This document shows positions 7,409-15,062 of a DNA stretch of 24,403 nucleotides, in pieces (positions within the stretch are counted from its first letter, which is position 1; each line of letters starts with the position of its first letter). The position numbers and the translations under genes were made by a program. Below the pieces are notes generated by a model. The model had not been told where the DNA came from and made no database searches. It worked only from the letters and a program-made list of their open reading frames with translations. This stretch comes from JAHRVQ01 sp047616645 (GTDB taxonomy: Bacteria; Pseudomonadota; Gammaproteobacteria; Pseudomonadales; Azotimanducaceae): the NCBI GenBank assembly GCA_047616645.1, contig JBLHIH010000052.1, positions 1 to 24,403 on the forward strand, given 5' to 3'.

Positions 7409-8292
7409 AGTGTTTTTAATTCTTTTTTTGCGAGTTTTTTGAAGTTATGGTGGGTTTTTGAATTAAGGGCTCTGTTGAACTCAATTTTTGCTTGGCTTGG
7501 GTTTCCGAGTTCTCGGTAAATTCTTCCTGCCAGGATTGCTGTTTGTGCTATGCCTGGGTCGTTCCATGTTCTTCTTCTTTTTCTATAATTGTTTGTTTCT
7601 GTTAGGGCCTCTTCGAATCGTTTTTCTTTATAGTAGTAATCCGCGAGTATTAAGATTGGAAATGCGCGCTCGGGAATCTCTTGTATAGCGCCTTTTATTA
7701 GTTGTTCAGGGCTTTCTTTTTCAGGATTTTCTTTTCTAGCGCTGCCTTTTTCTTCTTTTTTTCTTATTTTGGATGCCATGATGAGTTTGGCATATGGCTC
7801 GCTCAAGTTTGAAATTTTGTCTATGTATTTCTGTGCTTTTTCTGGATCGCCGCCCGCGATAGAAGGTGCGTTTAAGTAAAAGCTCGCAAGACCATAGAGG
7901 AACTCAATATTGTTCCCATCTAGTTCAGCCGCTTGGTGCCAGGATGCGAGGGCTTGTTTTGCCAGACCAAATTTTCTGAATATATTGGCATCTGAAACCA
8001 GAGTAAGCGTAACGGAACCTAGTAGAAAGTGGCTGTTAGCGTGTGTCGGGTATTTCGTCACATTTTCTGCAAATACCTTTCTTGCGAGTTCTAGTCTACC
8101 TTCATGAAAATAACTGCGAGCTAGATAATAATTGATATGAGGGTCGTCATTTTTTTTTGCTAAGGCTTCGAATTCGCTAAGTGCTCTTTCGTATTGAGCT
8201 GCGTTAAAGTGGTTTAATGCGTCCTCCAAAGTTGTTCCGTTAACTGAAATGGACATTAAAGTTAATACTAGGAAAAGGAAGCCTTGGTTCAT
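7405..8292 (-). CDS. Periplasmic tetratricopeptide-repeat protein
   Basis: A 295-residue protein from the ATG at 8290-8292. This start is chosen because it gives a proper signal peptide (hydrophobic residues 4-17, likely cleavage near VNG-TT). The frame is open further upstream to 8409, but that adds a second hydrophobic stretch. TPR-like helical pairs are visible: TLEDALNHFNAAQYERALSE, then the repeat containing YYLARSYFHEGRLELARKVF, a loop with IAGGDPEKAQKYI, and a C-terminal repeat with LAGRIYRELGNPSQAKIEF. A highly charged Lys/Glu stretch interrupts them at about 177-197. It probably scaffolds protein contacts in the periplasm; the partner is unknown. The stop overlaps the helicase stop by four bases. 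Confidence 0.8.
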   Translation of the reverse strand: MNQGFLFLVLTLMSISVNGTTLEDALNHFNAAQYERALSEFEALAKKNDDPHINYYLARSYFHEGRLELARKVFAENVTKYPTHANSHFLLGSVTLTLVSDANIFRKFGLAKQALASWHQAAELDGNNIEFLYGLASFYLNAPSIAGGDPEKAQKYIDKISNLSEPYAKLIMASKIRKKEEKGSARKENPEKESPEQLIKGAIQEIPERAFPILILADYYYKEKRFEEALTETNNYRKRRRTWNDPGIAQTAILAGRIYRELGNPSQAKIEFNRALNSKTHHNFKKLAKKELKTL

Positions 8293-8427
8293 AAGTTTGT
8301 GCTTGCTTGGTGTGAGAGTGATGGGACATGCTAACATTAAATACTTGTTTGTAAAAAACGTCAGAAGCCACAAATAGTAAGCAATAAGTAGCAAGCAAAA
8401 GGAAAGCAAAATGCTAGAAGAGCAGAA

Positions 8428-9054
8428 GTGTTAAAAGAAAGCGGAGAAAAGATAAGTGATGGTCGCTGGAGAAGCCGTGCGGCAGAAAGAAATGGCCAGG
8501 TGATCTGGGAGACGGTACAACCCTACTTACCTGAAAATGGGTTGGTCGCTGAGATCGCCAGTGGAACTGGGCAGCATATTGCTCAGTTCGCTCAGTTAAG
8601 CCCGCAACTTCAGTGGCAACCTACGGAACCCGATTCAGATTTAAGAAGATCAATTGAAAAAGAGATCTTATTGAGTGGTCTTTCTAATATATCTCAACCT
8701 TTATCTGTGAATGTGCTATCTAATCTAGATGTACTGCCAGAGACCAAATTAATCCTGAACATCAATATGCTCCATGTATCGCCGCCGCTTGCCATGCCTG
8801 GGCTTTTTAGATGTGTTTCACAAAGTTTAGAAACAGGAGGTCACTTTTTTCTCTATGGACCATTTATCCATGAAGGCGTTTTTAATTCAGAAGGGAATAA
8901 AGCTTTCCATCTATCATTGATGAAATCCAATGAGGATTGGGGCCTGCGGGAAATTATTGAGGTAATAGCTGAAGCTGCTAAACACAGCTTGAGACTTTTA
9001 TCTAAGGTCGATATGCCTGCAAACAATTCTAGTTTGATTTTTCAACAAGGTTAG
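8428..9054 (+). CDS. DUF938-family SAM-dependent methyltransferase-like protein
   Basis: A 208-residue protein with the DUF938 pattern: RSRAAERNGQVIWETVQPYL near the N-terminus, a glycine-rich AdoMet loop VAEIASGTGQHIAQFA (about 40-55), WQPTEPD, then NINMLHVSPP and FLYGPF, and an N-E-D-WGLRE motif near the end. The fold is class I methyltransferase; the substrate is not established. The start is GTG at 8428 with AGAG five bases upstream. It is divergent from the TPR gene across 135 bases. Two small hairpins follow its stop. Confidence 0.85.
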   Translation: MLKESGEKISDGRWRSRAAERNGQVIWETVQPYLPENGLVAEIASGTGQHIAQFAQLSPQLQWQPTEPDSDLRRSIEKEILLSGLSNISQPLSVNVLSNLDVLPETKLILNINMLHVSPPLAMPGLFRCVSQSLETGGHFFLYGPFIHEGVFNSEGNKAFHLSLMKSNEDWGLREIIEVIAEAAKHSLRLLSKVDMPANNSSLIFQQG

Positions 9055-9060
9055 TTGTTC

Positions 9061-9105
9061 TTGTTGTAGGCACAACAAATGTAGAAACAATGCAATAGAT
9101 TGCAT
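9061..9105. terminator. Paired small hairpins between convergent genes
   Basis: Two perfect short hairpins lie in the 74 bases between the DUF938 and Lrp-family stops: TTGTTGT-AGGC-ACAACAA (9061-9078) and ATGCAA-TAGA-TTGCAT (9090-9105). Neither is followed by a T run, so they could act as weak terminators or as 3'-end stabilisers. The positions are clear; the function is inferred. Confidence 0.4.
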
Positions 9106-9128
9106 CTCCAAAATTGTCAGTATTAGTT

Positions 9129-9599
9129 TCATGAAATAGGCAAAACGCGGCTTAGTTTGTTTTCCTTCAAACTAAAGTGGGATTCGATGTCCTGAACCCC
9201 AGGATATTTTAGAATTTTCTGCATGCTTAAGTCGGAAAAATGATCCATGGACTGAGTGACAACCTTTAACAAATAATCGTATGACCCGCTCATCGCATGA
9301 CATTCTGTAATGTGATCTTCACTAGCAACCTTTTCAAGAAAGCCGGTCGTTTCTGCCTCGTTTTGCTTATTGAGTGAAACCTGTACAAAGGCGGTTACCT
9401 GTAAGCCCAATTGTCTCTGATCTAGAACAGCCGTGTATGTCTTTATAATTCCGCTATCTTCCAAGTGTTTGGTTCTTCTGAAGCATGGGGATTCGGAAAG
9501 CCCAACTTTATCAGCGAGTTCAACATTGGATATACGCGCATTTTCTTGTAAGAGGCGGAGAATTTCTTTCTCTGCTTTATCTAGTTTTAATCTCGTCAT
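9129..9599 (-). CDS. Lrp/AsnC-family transcriptional regulator
   Basis: A 156-residue regulator. The N-terminal winged helix-turn-helix covers about residues 5-50 (LDKAEKEILRLLQENARISN, then ELADKVGLSESPCFRRTKHL). The RAM ligand-binding domain follows (about 65-145), with GSYDYLLKVV and the final PGVQDIESHFSL typical of the family. The ATG at 9597-9599 has GGA about eight bases upstream. It is divergent from hppD, with 302 bases between. Lrp-family proteins often control a neighbouring amino-acid catabolic gene, so regulation of tyrosine degradation, perhaps through the repeats at 9788-9885, is plausible but inferred. Confidence 0.92.
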   Translation of the reverse strand: MTRLKLDKAEKEILRLLQENARISNVELADKVGLSESPCFRRTKHLEDSGIIKTYTAVLDQRQLGLQVTAFVQVSLNKQNEAETTGFLEKVASEDHITECHAMSGSYDYLLKVVTQSMDHFSDLSMQKILKYPGVQDIESHFSLKENKLSRVLPIS

Positions 9600-9901
9600 G
9601 TGTTATTCCGTTCACTAGGTCAGTACTTTAGGTGGAAAGCTGCAAAAAGAACAGTAAATACGGGGGAATACCCGGAAATTGGCCGATTTGTATAAAGAAT
9701 TAGGAGAAATCTTGCGCGCTAAGAAGCGTAGGATACTGACTTCAGTTTTAGAAGGACCCTGCATTGGGTCTCTTGATAAAACGCTTTGCTGAGGCTATTT
9801 ATTGATCAGCTGAGGCTCTTTTAATCAGCTGAGGCTATTTATTGATCAGCTGAGGCTCTATTAATTAGCTGAGGCTCTATTAAACAGGAAGGAAAACGAA
9901 A
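9600..9901. promoter_or_regulatory. lrp-hppD divergent control region
   Basis: This 302-base region holds, from left to right, an unremarkable stretch, a short GACCC-TGCATT-GGGTC hairpin (9755-9770), the repeat array (9788-9885) and a strong ribosome binding site AGGAAGGA (9886-9893) for hppD. A possible rightward promoter is TTGATA at 9773-9778 with TATTTA at 9796-9801 (17-base spacer), which is weak. If it is real, one repeat overlaps the promoter and the others lie in the leader. Confidence 0.35.
9788..9885. repeat. Helically phased repeat array (GCTGAGGCT x5) before hppD
   Basis: GCTGAGGCT occurs five times, at 9788, 9809, 9828, 9849 and 9868. The spacings are 21, 19, 21 and 19 bases, close to two helical turns. 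Two variants alternate: A copies continue with ATTTATTGATCA, B copies with CTNTTAATYA. The result is two 40-base A-B units (two differences) plus a final B-type half unit. Junctions form the palindrome TCAGCTGA at 9806, 9825 and 9846, with degenerate versions at both ends. The array ends at the hppD ribosome binding site. Confidence 0.92.
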
Positions 9902-10978
9902 ATGGCGGATCTGTTTGAAAACCCGATGGGTTTGTGTGGTTTTGAATTTGTTGAATTCGCAGCTGCTGAACCCGGTATATTGGAACCTGTATTCGAAATA
10001 ATGGGTTTTTCCTGCATTGCAAAGCACCGTTCAAAAAATTGTTTTTTGTGGCGCCAAGGTGAAATTAATTTCATTACCAATTACGAAGCAAAAACCCCGG
10101 CGGCCTTCTACGCAGAGGAGCATGGCCCATCGGCTTGCGCGATGGCTTTTAGAGTGGAAAATGCAGCAACGGCCTATTACAGGGCACTAGCGCTAGGTGC
10201 TCAGCCTGTCGATGTACCGGTGAGTCCGATGGAATTAAAACTGCCGGCGATAAAAGGAATAGGCGGAACGGTATTATACCTGATCGATCGCTTTGAAGAC
10301 GGCGGGGCGATTTATGACATCGACTTTGAGTACTTCGAAGGCGTAGATCGCAAGCCGGTAGGACTTGGCTTTAACTTGATAGATCACCTGACACATAATG
10401 TTTACCGGGGTCGGATGGACTATTGGGCGGGTTTTTATGAATCCATCTTCAATTTTCGCGAAATTCGATTTTTCGACATAAAAGGTGAGCATACGGGTCT
10501 ACAATCAAAAGCGATGACCGCGCCAGATGGCAAAATTAGAATACCGCTTAACGAAGAGGCTGGTGGCAAAAGTGGCCAAATTGAAGAGTTCTTGATGGAA
10601 TACAACGGTGAAGGTATTCAGCATATTGCCTTTATTTGTGATGACTTGTTAGCTTGTTGGGATCGCTTACAGAAAAATGGAATGAAGTTTCTAACGCCGC
10701 CTCCTGATACGTATTATGAAATGTTGGAAGAGCGTTTACCCGGTCACGGTGAACCCGTAAGTGAAATACAAAGCCGCGGTATTTTGTTGGACGGAACAAC
10801 AACTGGTGATAAACCAAAATTATTATTGCAGATATTTTCGGAGAATATGGTTGGCCCTATCTTTTTTGAATTTATTCAAAGAAAAGAAGATGAAGGCTTT
10901 GGGGAAGGAAATTTCAAAGCACTTTTTGAATCGATGGAGAGAGATCAAATTAAACGCGGCGTGTTAGACGCTTCATAG
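9902..10978 (+). CDS. hppD: 4-hydroxyphenylpyruvate dioxygenase
   Basis: A 358-residue non-haem iron dioxygenase that converts 4-hydroxyphenylpyruvate to homogentisate in tyrosine degradation. It has two VOC-type halves. The iron ligands are H162 (in IDHLTHNV), H241 (IQHIAF) and E323 (FFEFIQR), matching the established H-H-E set. The N-terminal NPMGLCGFEFVEFA and the C-terminal LLLQIFSENMVGPIFFEFIQ are family signatures. Length is normal for bacterial enzymes. The ATG at 9902 has a strong AGGAAGGA upstream. The VOC gene follows after 59 bases and is probably co-transcribed. No hmgA, maiA or fahA is in the window, so the rest of the pathway must lie elsewhere. The product can also give melanin-like pigment. 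Confidence 0.96.
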   Translation: MADLFENPMGLCGFEFVEFAAAEPGILEPVFEIMGFSCIAKHRSKNCFLWRQGEINFITNYEAKTPAAFYAEEHGPSACAMAFRVENAATAYYRALALGAQPVDVPVSPMELKLPAIKGIGGTVLYLIDRFEDGGAIYDIDFEYFEGVDRKPVGLGFNLIDHLTHNVYRGRMDYWAGFYESIFNFREIRFFDIKGEHTGLQSKAMTAPDGKIRIPLNEEAGGKSGQIEEFLMEYNGEGIQHIAFICDDLLACWDRLQKNGMKFLTPPPDTYYEMLEERLPGHGEPVSEIQSRGILLDGTTTGDKPKLLLQIFSENMVGPIFFEFIQRKEDEGFGEGNFKALFESMERDQIKRGVLDAS

Positions 10979-10986
10979 TCTATTTG

Positions 10987-11025
10987 ATAGATCTAATGAA
11001 TAGACCTAAGGGATAGATCAAAATC
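10987..11025. repeat. 13-bp tandem repeat, three copies
   Basis: Three degenerate 13-base copies lie head to tail between hppD and the VOC gene: ATAGATCTAATGA (10987-10999), ATAGACCTAAGGG (11000-11012) and ATAGATCAAAATC (11013-11025). They end next to GAGGG (11026-11030), the ribosome binding site of the VOC gene. Confidence 0.7.
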
Positions 11026-11037
11026 GAGGGCAAGATC

Positions 11038-11574
11038 ATGGAATTAAAACGCATTCACCATGTGGCATATCGTTGCAAAGACGCTAAGGAAACCGTTGAG
11101 TTCTATCAGCGTGTCTTAGATATGGATTTTGTTCTCGCCATCGCAGAGGATCAAGTGCCCTCTACCAAAGCGCCAGATCCCTATATGCACGTATTTTTGG
11201 ATGCAGGGATGGGTAATGTGCTCGCTTTTTTCGAGTTGCCTAACTCCGATACTATGGGGAGAGATCCGCACACGCCAGAGTGGGTTCAACACATCGCCTT
11301 TGAATTGTCGGATATGGATGCTCTCAGAGAAGCCCGGGAAAAGTTGATAACAGAGGGTTTAGATGTTGTTGGCCCCGTTAATCATGGCATTTTCCAATCT
11401 ATCTATTTCTTTGATCCAAATGGCCACAGATTAGAACTTGCAGTCAATACGCAAAGTGATGAAGAGATGAAGCAACTGCATGAGGTTGCCCCCTTGATGT
11501 TAGAAGAGTGGAGTCGAACAAAAAAGGCGCCGACGCATGCTGCTTGGCTGCACGAAAAGCAATTCATTGAATAG
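11038..11574 (+). CDS. VOC-family (glyoxalase/extradiol dioxygenase-like) protein
   Basis: A 178-residue single-chain VOC protein. Two beta-alpha-beta-beta-beta modules are visible, with probable metal ligands H8 (IHHVAYR), E66 (LAFFELP), H85 (VQHIAFEL) and E133 (GHRLELAV). The IYFFDPNGHRLEL motif is typical of glyoxalase I-like and dioxygenase-like members. The last 40 residues are a charged helical tail. GAGGG lies seven bases before the ATG. Its place right after hppD suggests a role in aromatic amino-acid or aromatic ring catabolism, but the substrate cannot be read from sequence. Glyoxalase, fosfomycin-resistance-like and ring-cleavage functions all share this fold. Confidence 0.87.
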   Translation: MELKRIHHVAYRCKDAKETVEFYQRVLDMDFVLAIAEDQVPSTKAPDPYMHVFLDAGMGNVLAFFELPNSDTMGRDPHTPEWVQHIAFELSDMDALREAREKLITEGLDVVGPVNHGIFQSIYFFDPNGHRLELAVNTQSDEEMKQLHEVAPLMLEEWSRTKKAPTHAAWLHEKQFIE

Positions 11575-11725
11575 GGCTCAATCGATTCCCATAAAGTGTA
11601 ATCAACTAGCTGAATGATACCTCGCATCATTGCACTCTGTCTCAAACCTCCCTATCTTAGATCGACCTTAGTTTTCCTAGCTGGATATTGATGTATCAAT
11701 CTTATGTCGTTGAGTTGTCTTGAAT

Positions 11726-13156
11726 ATGGCGGCTTCTAGAAAAATACCCTTTAGTACAAAACTTTTCTATGGCGTTGGCTCTATTGCTAACGGCGTCAAT
11801 AGTAATGCTTTTAGCTATTTCATGCTCTTTTTCTACTCACAAGTTGTAGGCGTTGAGGGTTACCTTGTTGGCATTGCAATGTTATTTATGATGTTGGCTG
11901 ATGCTTTCTCTGATCCAATTATTGGCCATGTATCTGACAATTGGAAATCAAAATTGGGCCGCCGTCATCCCTTTATGTATTTCTCGGCTATACCTGTATC
12001 TATTTGTTTTTTCCTATTGTTTGTGCCGCCTACACAATACGGTCAAGAAGTGACACTGGCCTACTTTCTTGTCGTAGCTATAGCAACCCGCACCTTTGTG
12101 ACTATGTTTGAAATCCCAAGTAGTTCTCTGGTGCCGGAATTCACTGATGATTACGATGAACGAACATCGATTTTGTCATTCAGATATTTCTTCGGCTGGT
12201 GGGGCGGACTCACAATTGCCGTACTGGCTTATAAGATATTCTTTGCGTCGACGGATCAATTTCAGGATGGAAGGCTTAATCCGGAGAGTTGGGTGGATTA
12301 TGGCCTCTTTGGGGCATCAATAATGTTTTTCTCTATTATGATCTCGAGTATCGGTACTCACAAAGAGATACCTTTTTTAACCAAAGCAACTGAAAAGCAG
12401 AAGTTTAAGTTGGAAAATACTTTTAAGGATATGTTTGAGTCCTTGTCTAACAGAAACTTCCTTGTCATATTTGTCGCAGCAGTATTGGGGGCAATGGCTG
12501 GAGGTGTAAATTCTGCTTTGGTTCTGTACTTTAACACCTTCTTTTGGGAGCTTACCTCTAGTGAAATTGGAACCTTAAATTTCGCTTACTATTTTTCAGC
12601 TGTCACTGCATTATTTCTCGCGCCGAGATTGACAAAAAAGAGGGAAAAGCAACAGGTCGCAGTTGTCGTTTATTTGGTTGGTGCTTTGTTATTACCCCTG
12701 CCGATTTTCCTGCGTTTAATCGGGGTATTTTTCTCAAATGATAGCGAGTGGCTTCTGCCTGTGCTTATGCTGCATGGCTATATCGATGTCACCATCATGA
12801 TAATGGCCTCGATTTTGGTCGCCTCGATGATAGCGGATATTGTTGAAGATAGTCAGAAAACAACCGGCAGACGATCAGAGGGATTGTTTTTTGCAGGTCA
12901 GTCATTTGCTCAGAAAGTAGTCCATGGCTTTGGTATATTTGCCACAGGTATAATATTGTCTATTATTAACTTTCCGAAAGATGTAGCACCTGGGGAAGTT
13001 CCCCAAGAAGTGTTAAACAATCTTGGGTACCTATTTATACCACTTGTTGTGATATTTTATTGCGCAGCCGTTTTTACCCTGTCGCGATATAAAATTACTA
13101 GGGCAATACATACAGAAAATTTACAGACCGTCGCGGAGAGTTCTTCCGAGGTTTAG
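11726..13156 (+). CDS. MFS transporter, GPH (MelB-like) cation:sugar symporter family
   Basis: About 476 residues with roughly twelve hydrophobic segments. The N-terminal half has the GPH hallmark LADAFSDPIIGHVSDNWKSK followed by LGRRHPFMYFSA, with the Asp residues that bind cation and sugar in MelB-type carriers. The central cytoplasmic loop (THKEIPFLTKATEKQKFKLE) separates two six-helix halves. The substrate is probably a glycoside or sugar-like compound, but GPH members in marine bacteria are diverse. The start is uncertain: ATG at 11726, or TTG at 11720 two codons earlier; neither has a strong ribosome binding site. The gene is convergent with the acyl-CoA ligase, 22 bases away, and may be its own transcript. 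Confidence 0.88.
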   Translation: MAASRKIPFSTKLFYGVGSIANGVNSNAFSYFMLFFYSQVVGVEGYLVGIAMLFMMLADAFSDPIIGHVSDNWKSKLGRRHPFMYFSAIPVSICFFLLFVPPTQYGQEVTLAYFLVVAIATRTFVTMFEIPSSSLVPEFTDDYDERTSILSFRYFFGWWGGLTIAVLAYKIFFASTDQFQDGRLNPESWVDYGLFGASIMFFSIMISSIGTHKEIPFLTKATEKQKFKLENTFKDMFESLSNRNFLVIFVAAVLGAMAGGVNSALVLYFNTFFWELTSSEIGTLNFAYYFSAVTALFLAPRLTKKREKQQVAVVVYLVGALLLPLPIFLRLIGVFFSNDSEWLLPVLMLHGYIDVTIMIMASILVASMIADIVEDSQKTTGRRSEGLFFAGQSFAQKVVHGFGIFATGIILSIINFPKDVAPGEVPQEVLNNLGYLFIPLVVIFYCAAVFTLSRYKITRAIHTENLQTVAESSSEV

Positions 13157-13178
13157 GTCTATTGTCTAATGCTAAAGT

Positions 13179-14819
13179 TTAAGACTTGAGTTTAGGTCTA
13201 AGCTCTCGCCTTAAAATTTTGCCTACCGCTGATTTTGGTACCGAGTCGATAAATTCCACCTGTTTAGGCACTTTATAACGGACAAGATGTTTCCGGCAAA
13301 ATTCGATGATATTTTCTTCAGTTAACTCAGCGCCCTCATTTTTTACGACAAACAACTTAACCGCTTCATCAGTCTTTTCGCTAGGGACCCCAATGCAGGC
13401 CGACTCCAAAACGCCTTCCATATTGGCGATGACAGCCTCGATTTCGTTGGGATAAACATTGAAGCCTGAGACGATAATCATGTCCTTCATGCGATCGACA
13501 ATTTTGAATAGACCGCCTTCGGTTAAGATAGCAACGTCTCCCGTCATAAAGTAGCCATCCTTAGTGGTTACTTTCTTTGTTTCATCTTCATTTCTCCAGT
13601 AGCCATTCATCACTTGAGGACCCTTGGCGCATAGTTCTCCCGGTTCACCAATGTTAACTTCATTACCTTCTTCGTCTCTCAAGGAAATATCAGTAGACGG
13701 CATTGGGATACCGATAGATGAAGAAAAAGTATCGGGATCAACTTGATTAAAAGTCAAAACCGGTGATGTTTCTGATAAGCCATATCCTTCTGTGATATGG
13801 CTGCCCGTTGCATCTCTCCACTTATTAGAAATCGCTTCTTGGATTGCAGTACCGCCACCGGCGGCTATCTTGAGCGTGGTGAAATCAAGGTCACTAAATC
13901 CAGGCGTATGCAATAAGCCATTAAACAAAGTATTGACGCCAGTAATTGCTGTAAATGGCCACCGTGAGAGTTCCGCAACAAACCCGGGCATATCACCTGG
14001 GTTGGTAATCAAGACATTTGCGCCACCCTTAACAAAGAAGGAAAGGCAATTCACCATCAAAGCAAAAATGTGATAAAGCGGTAGTGCGGTGATCACGACT
14101 TCTTCGCCATCAACTAATTGTGTCTGCATAACGGCCGAAAACTGGTTGATATTGGCAACCAGGTTACGGTGGCTGAGCGCTGCTCCTTTGGATAGGCCGG
14201 TTGTGCCTCCGGTATATTGTAGAAATAACAAGTCTTCGCCCTTGATGTCGACCTCTTGTACTGCTAGTTCAGCACCTTTTGAAATGGCATCCTTGAATGA
14301 AATATATTGACCGATTCCGGCATCAATCTCGGGGGATGCAATGGTTTCATTTCCACAGTCTCCCATGTTGACCACGATAATGTTTTTTATTCTGGTTTGT
14401 TCAACAATTTCACTCAAAGTAGTCGTTGCGCCTGAAAAGATCACGATTGTATCTGTATCGGCATCATTAAGTTGATGGACTAATTCTCTGGCGGTGTATT
14501 GAGGGTTGACGTTTACCTGTACCAAACCTGCCCGCAAATTTGCCAATAAGGTGATGGGAAAAGCCATGATGTTTGGACACATAATAGCGATTCGATCACC
14601 TTTTTTAAGGTTTAGCTCTGACTGGAGATAAGCAGCTAGTTGAGCGGAAAGCCTGTCGATGTCTTGGTAGCTTAATTCTGAACCAAAATTACTAAATGCA
14701 GTTTTGTCACCAAATCTTACAATCGCCTCTTTCACCATTTTCCAGACACTTGGATGTGAGTCTGCATCTATTTCTGTGGGGATGTTTGAGTCCATGTTTT
14801 TTAACCAGCGCTTTTCCAT
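13179..14819 (-). CDS. Long-chain acyl-CoA synthetase (FadD-like AMP-binding enzyme)
   Basis: A 546-residue ANL-superfamily adenylating enzyme. Motifs: P-loop YTGGTTGLSKG (202-212), ITEGYGLSETSP (342-353), TGD with the ribose-binding D428, the hinge around VDRMKDMIIVSGFNVYPNEI (441-460) and the catalytic lysine K534 in SAVGKILRREL. It activates a carboxylic acid to acyl-AMP and then acyl-CoA. Closest in appearance to FadD of fatty-acid uptake and beta-oxidation; a medium-chain or aromatic acid ligase is possible. The ATG at 14819 has GAG about nine bases upstream; M9 is an alternative. It is monocistronic by context. Confidence 0.9.
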   Translation of the reverse strand: MEKRWLKNMDSNIPTEIDADSHPSVWKMVKEAIVRFGDKTAFSNFGSELSYQDIDRLSAQLAAYLQSELNLKKGDRIAIMCPNIMAFPITLLANLRAGLVQVNVNPQYTARELVHQLNDADTDTIVIFSGATTTLSEIVEQTRIKNIIVVNMGDCGNETIASPEIDAGIGQYISFKDAISKGAELAVQEVDIKGEDLLFLQYTGGTTGLSKGAALSHRNLVANINQFSAVMQTQLVDGEEVVITALPLYHIFALMVNCLSFFVKGGANVLITNPGDMPGFVAELSRWPFTAITGVNTLFNGLLHTPGFSDLDFTTLKIAAGGGTAIQEAISNKWRDATGSHITEGYGLSETSPVLTFNQVDPDTFSSSIGIPMPSTDISLRDEEGNEVNIGEPGELCAKGPQVMNGYWRNEDETKKVTTKDGYFMTGDVAILTEGGLFKIVDRMKDMIIVSGFNVYPNEIEAVIANMEGVLESACIGVPSEKTDEAVKLFVVKNEGAELTEENIIEFCRKHLVRYKVPKQVEFIDSVPKSAVGKILRRELRPKLKS

Positions 14820-14983
14820 ATTTTTCTCTTATTGATGCTTATTAATACTAATACATTGTTATGCAGAGTATATTAACACTTTTTCCCAAGCGCGATTAGC
14901 TTAGGGTTTTCTGTCAATATCGAGGGGATGCGCAAGAGGATAAAGAGATGGGGTGAATGAGCTTATATTGGGTAGGATTTGCT

Positions 14984-15015
14984 AAAAAAGTATCCGAGTC
15001 CTTAAGGCCCGGATA
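14984..15015 (-). terminator. Rho-independent terminator of the coiled-coil gene
   Basis: Read on the minus strand, TATCCG (15015-15010) pairs with CGGATA (14996-14991) around a loop containing the palindrome CCTTAAGG, followed by C and then TTTTTT (14989-14984). It lies about 35 bases after the stop of the 15051-15839 gene. Confidence 0.75.
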
Positions 15016-15026
15016 TTTCGCTGTAA

Positions 15027-15062
15027 TTACTTCTTAGATTACTTCTTAGGTTACTTCTTCGA
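15027..15062. repeat. 12-bp tandem triplication of the gene 3' end
   Basis: TTACTTCTTAGA, TTACTTCTTAGG and TTACTTCTTCGA are contiguous 12-base copies. On the minus strand each reads xxx-AAG-AAG-TAA in the frame of the coiled-coil gene, so the gene's last two lysine codons and stop are repeated twice beyond the true stop. The result is three in-frame TAA codons 12 bases apart. Confidence 0.85.

Noticed and set aside
9788..9885. A CRISPR array
   Set aside because: Units are about 20 bases with no unique spacers, and no cas genes are present.
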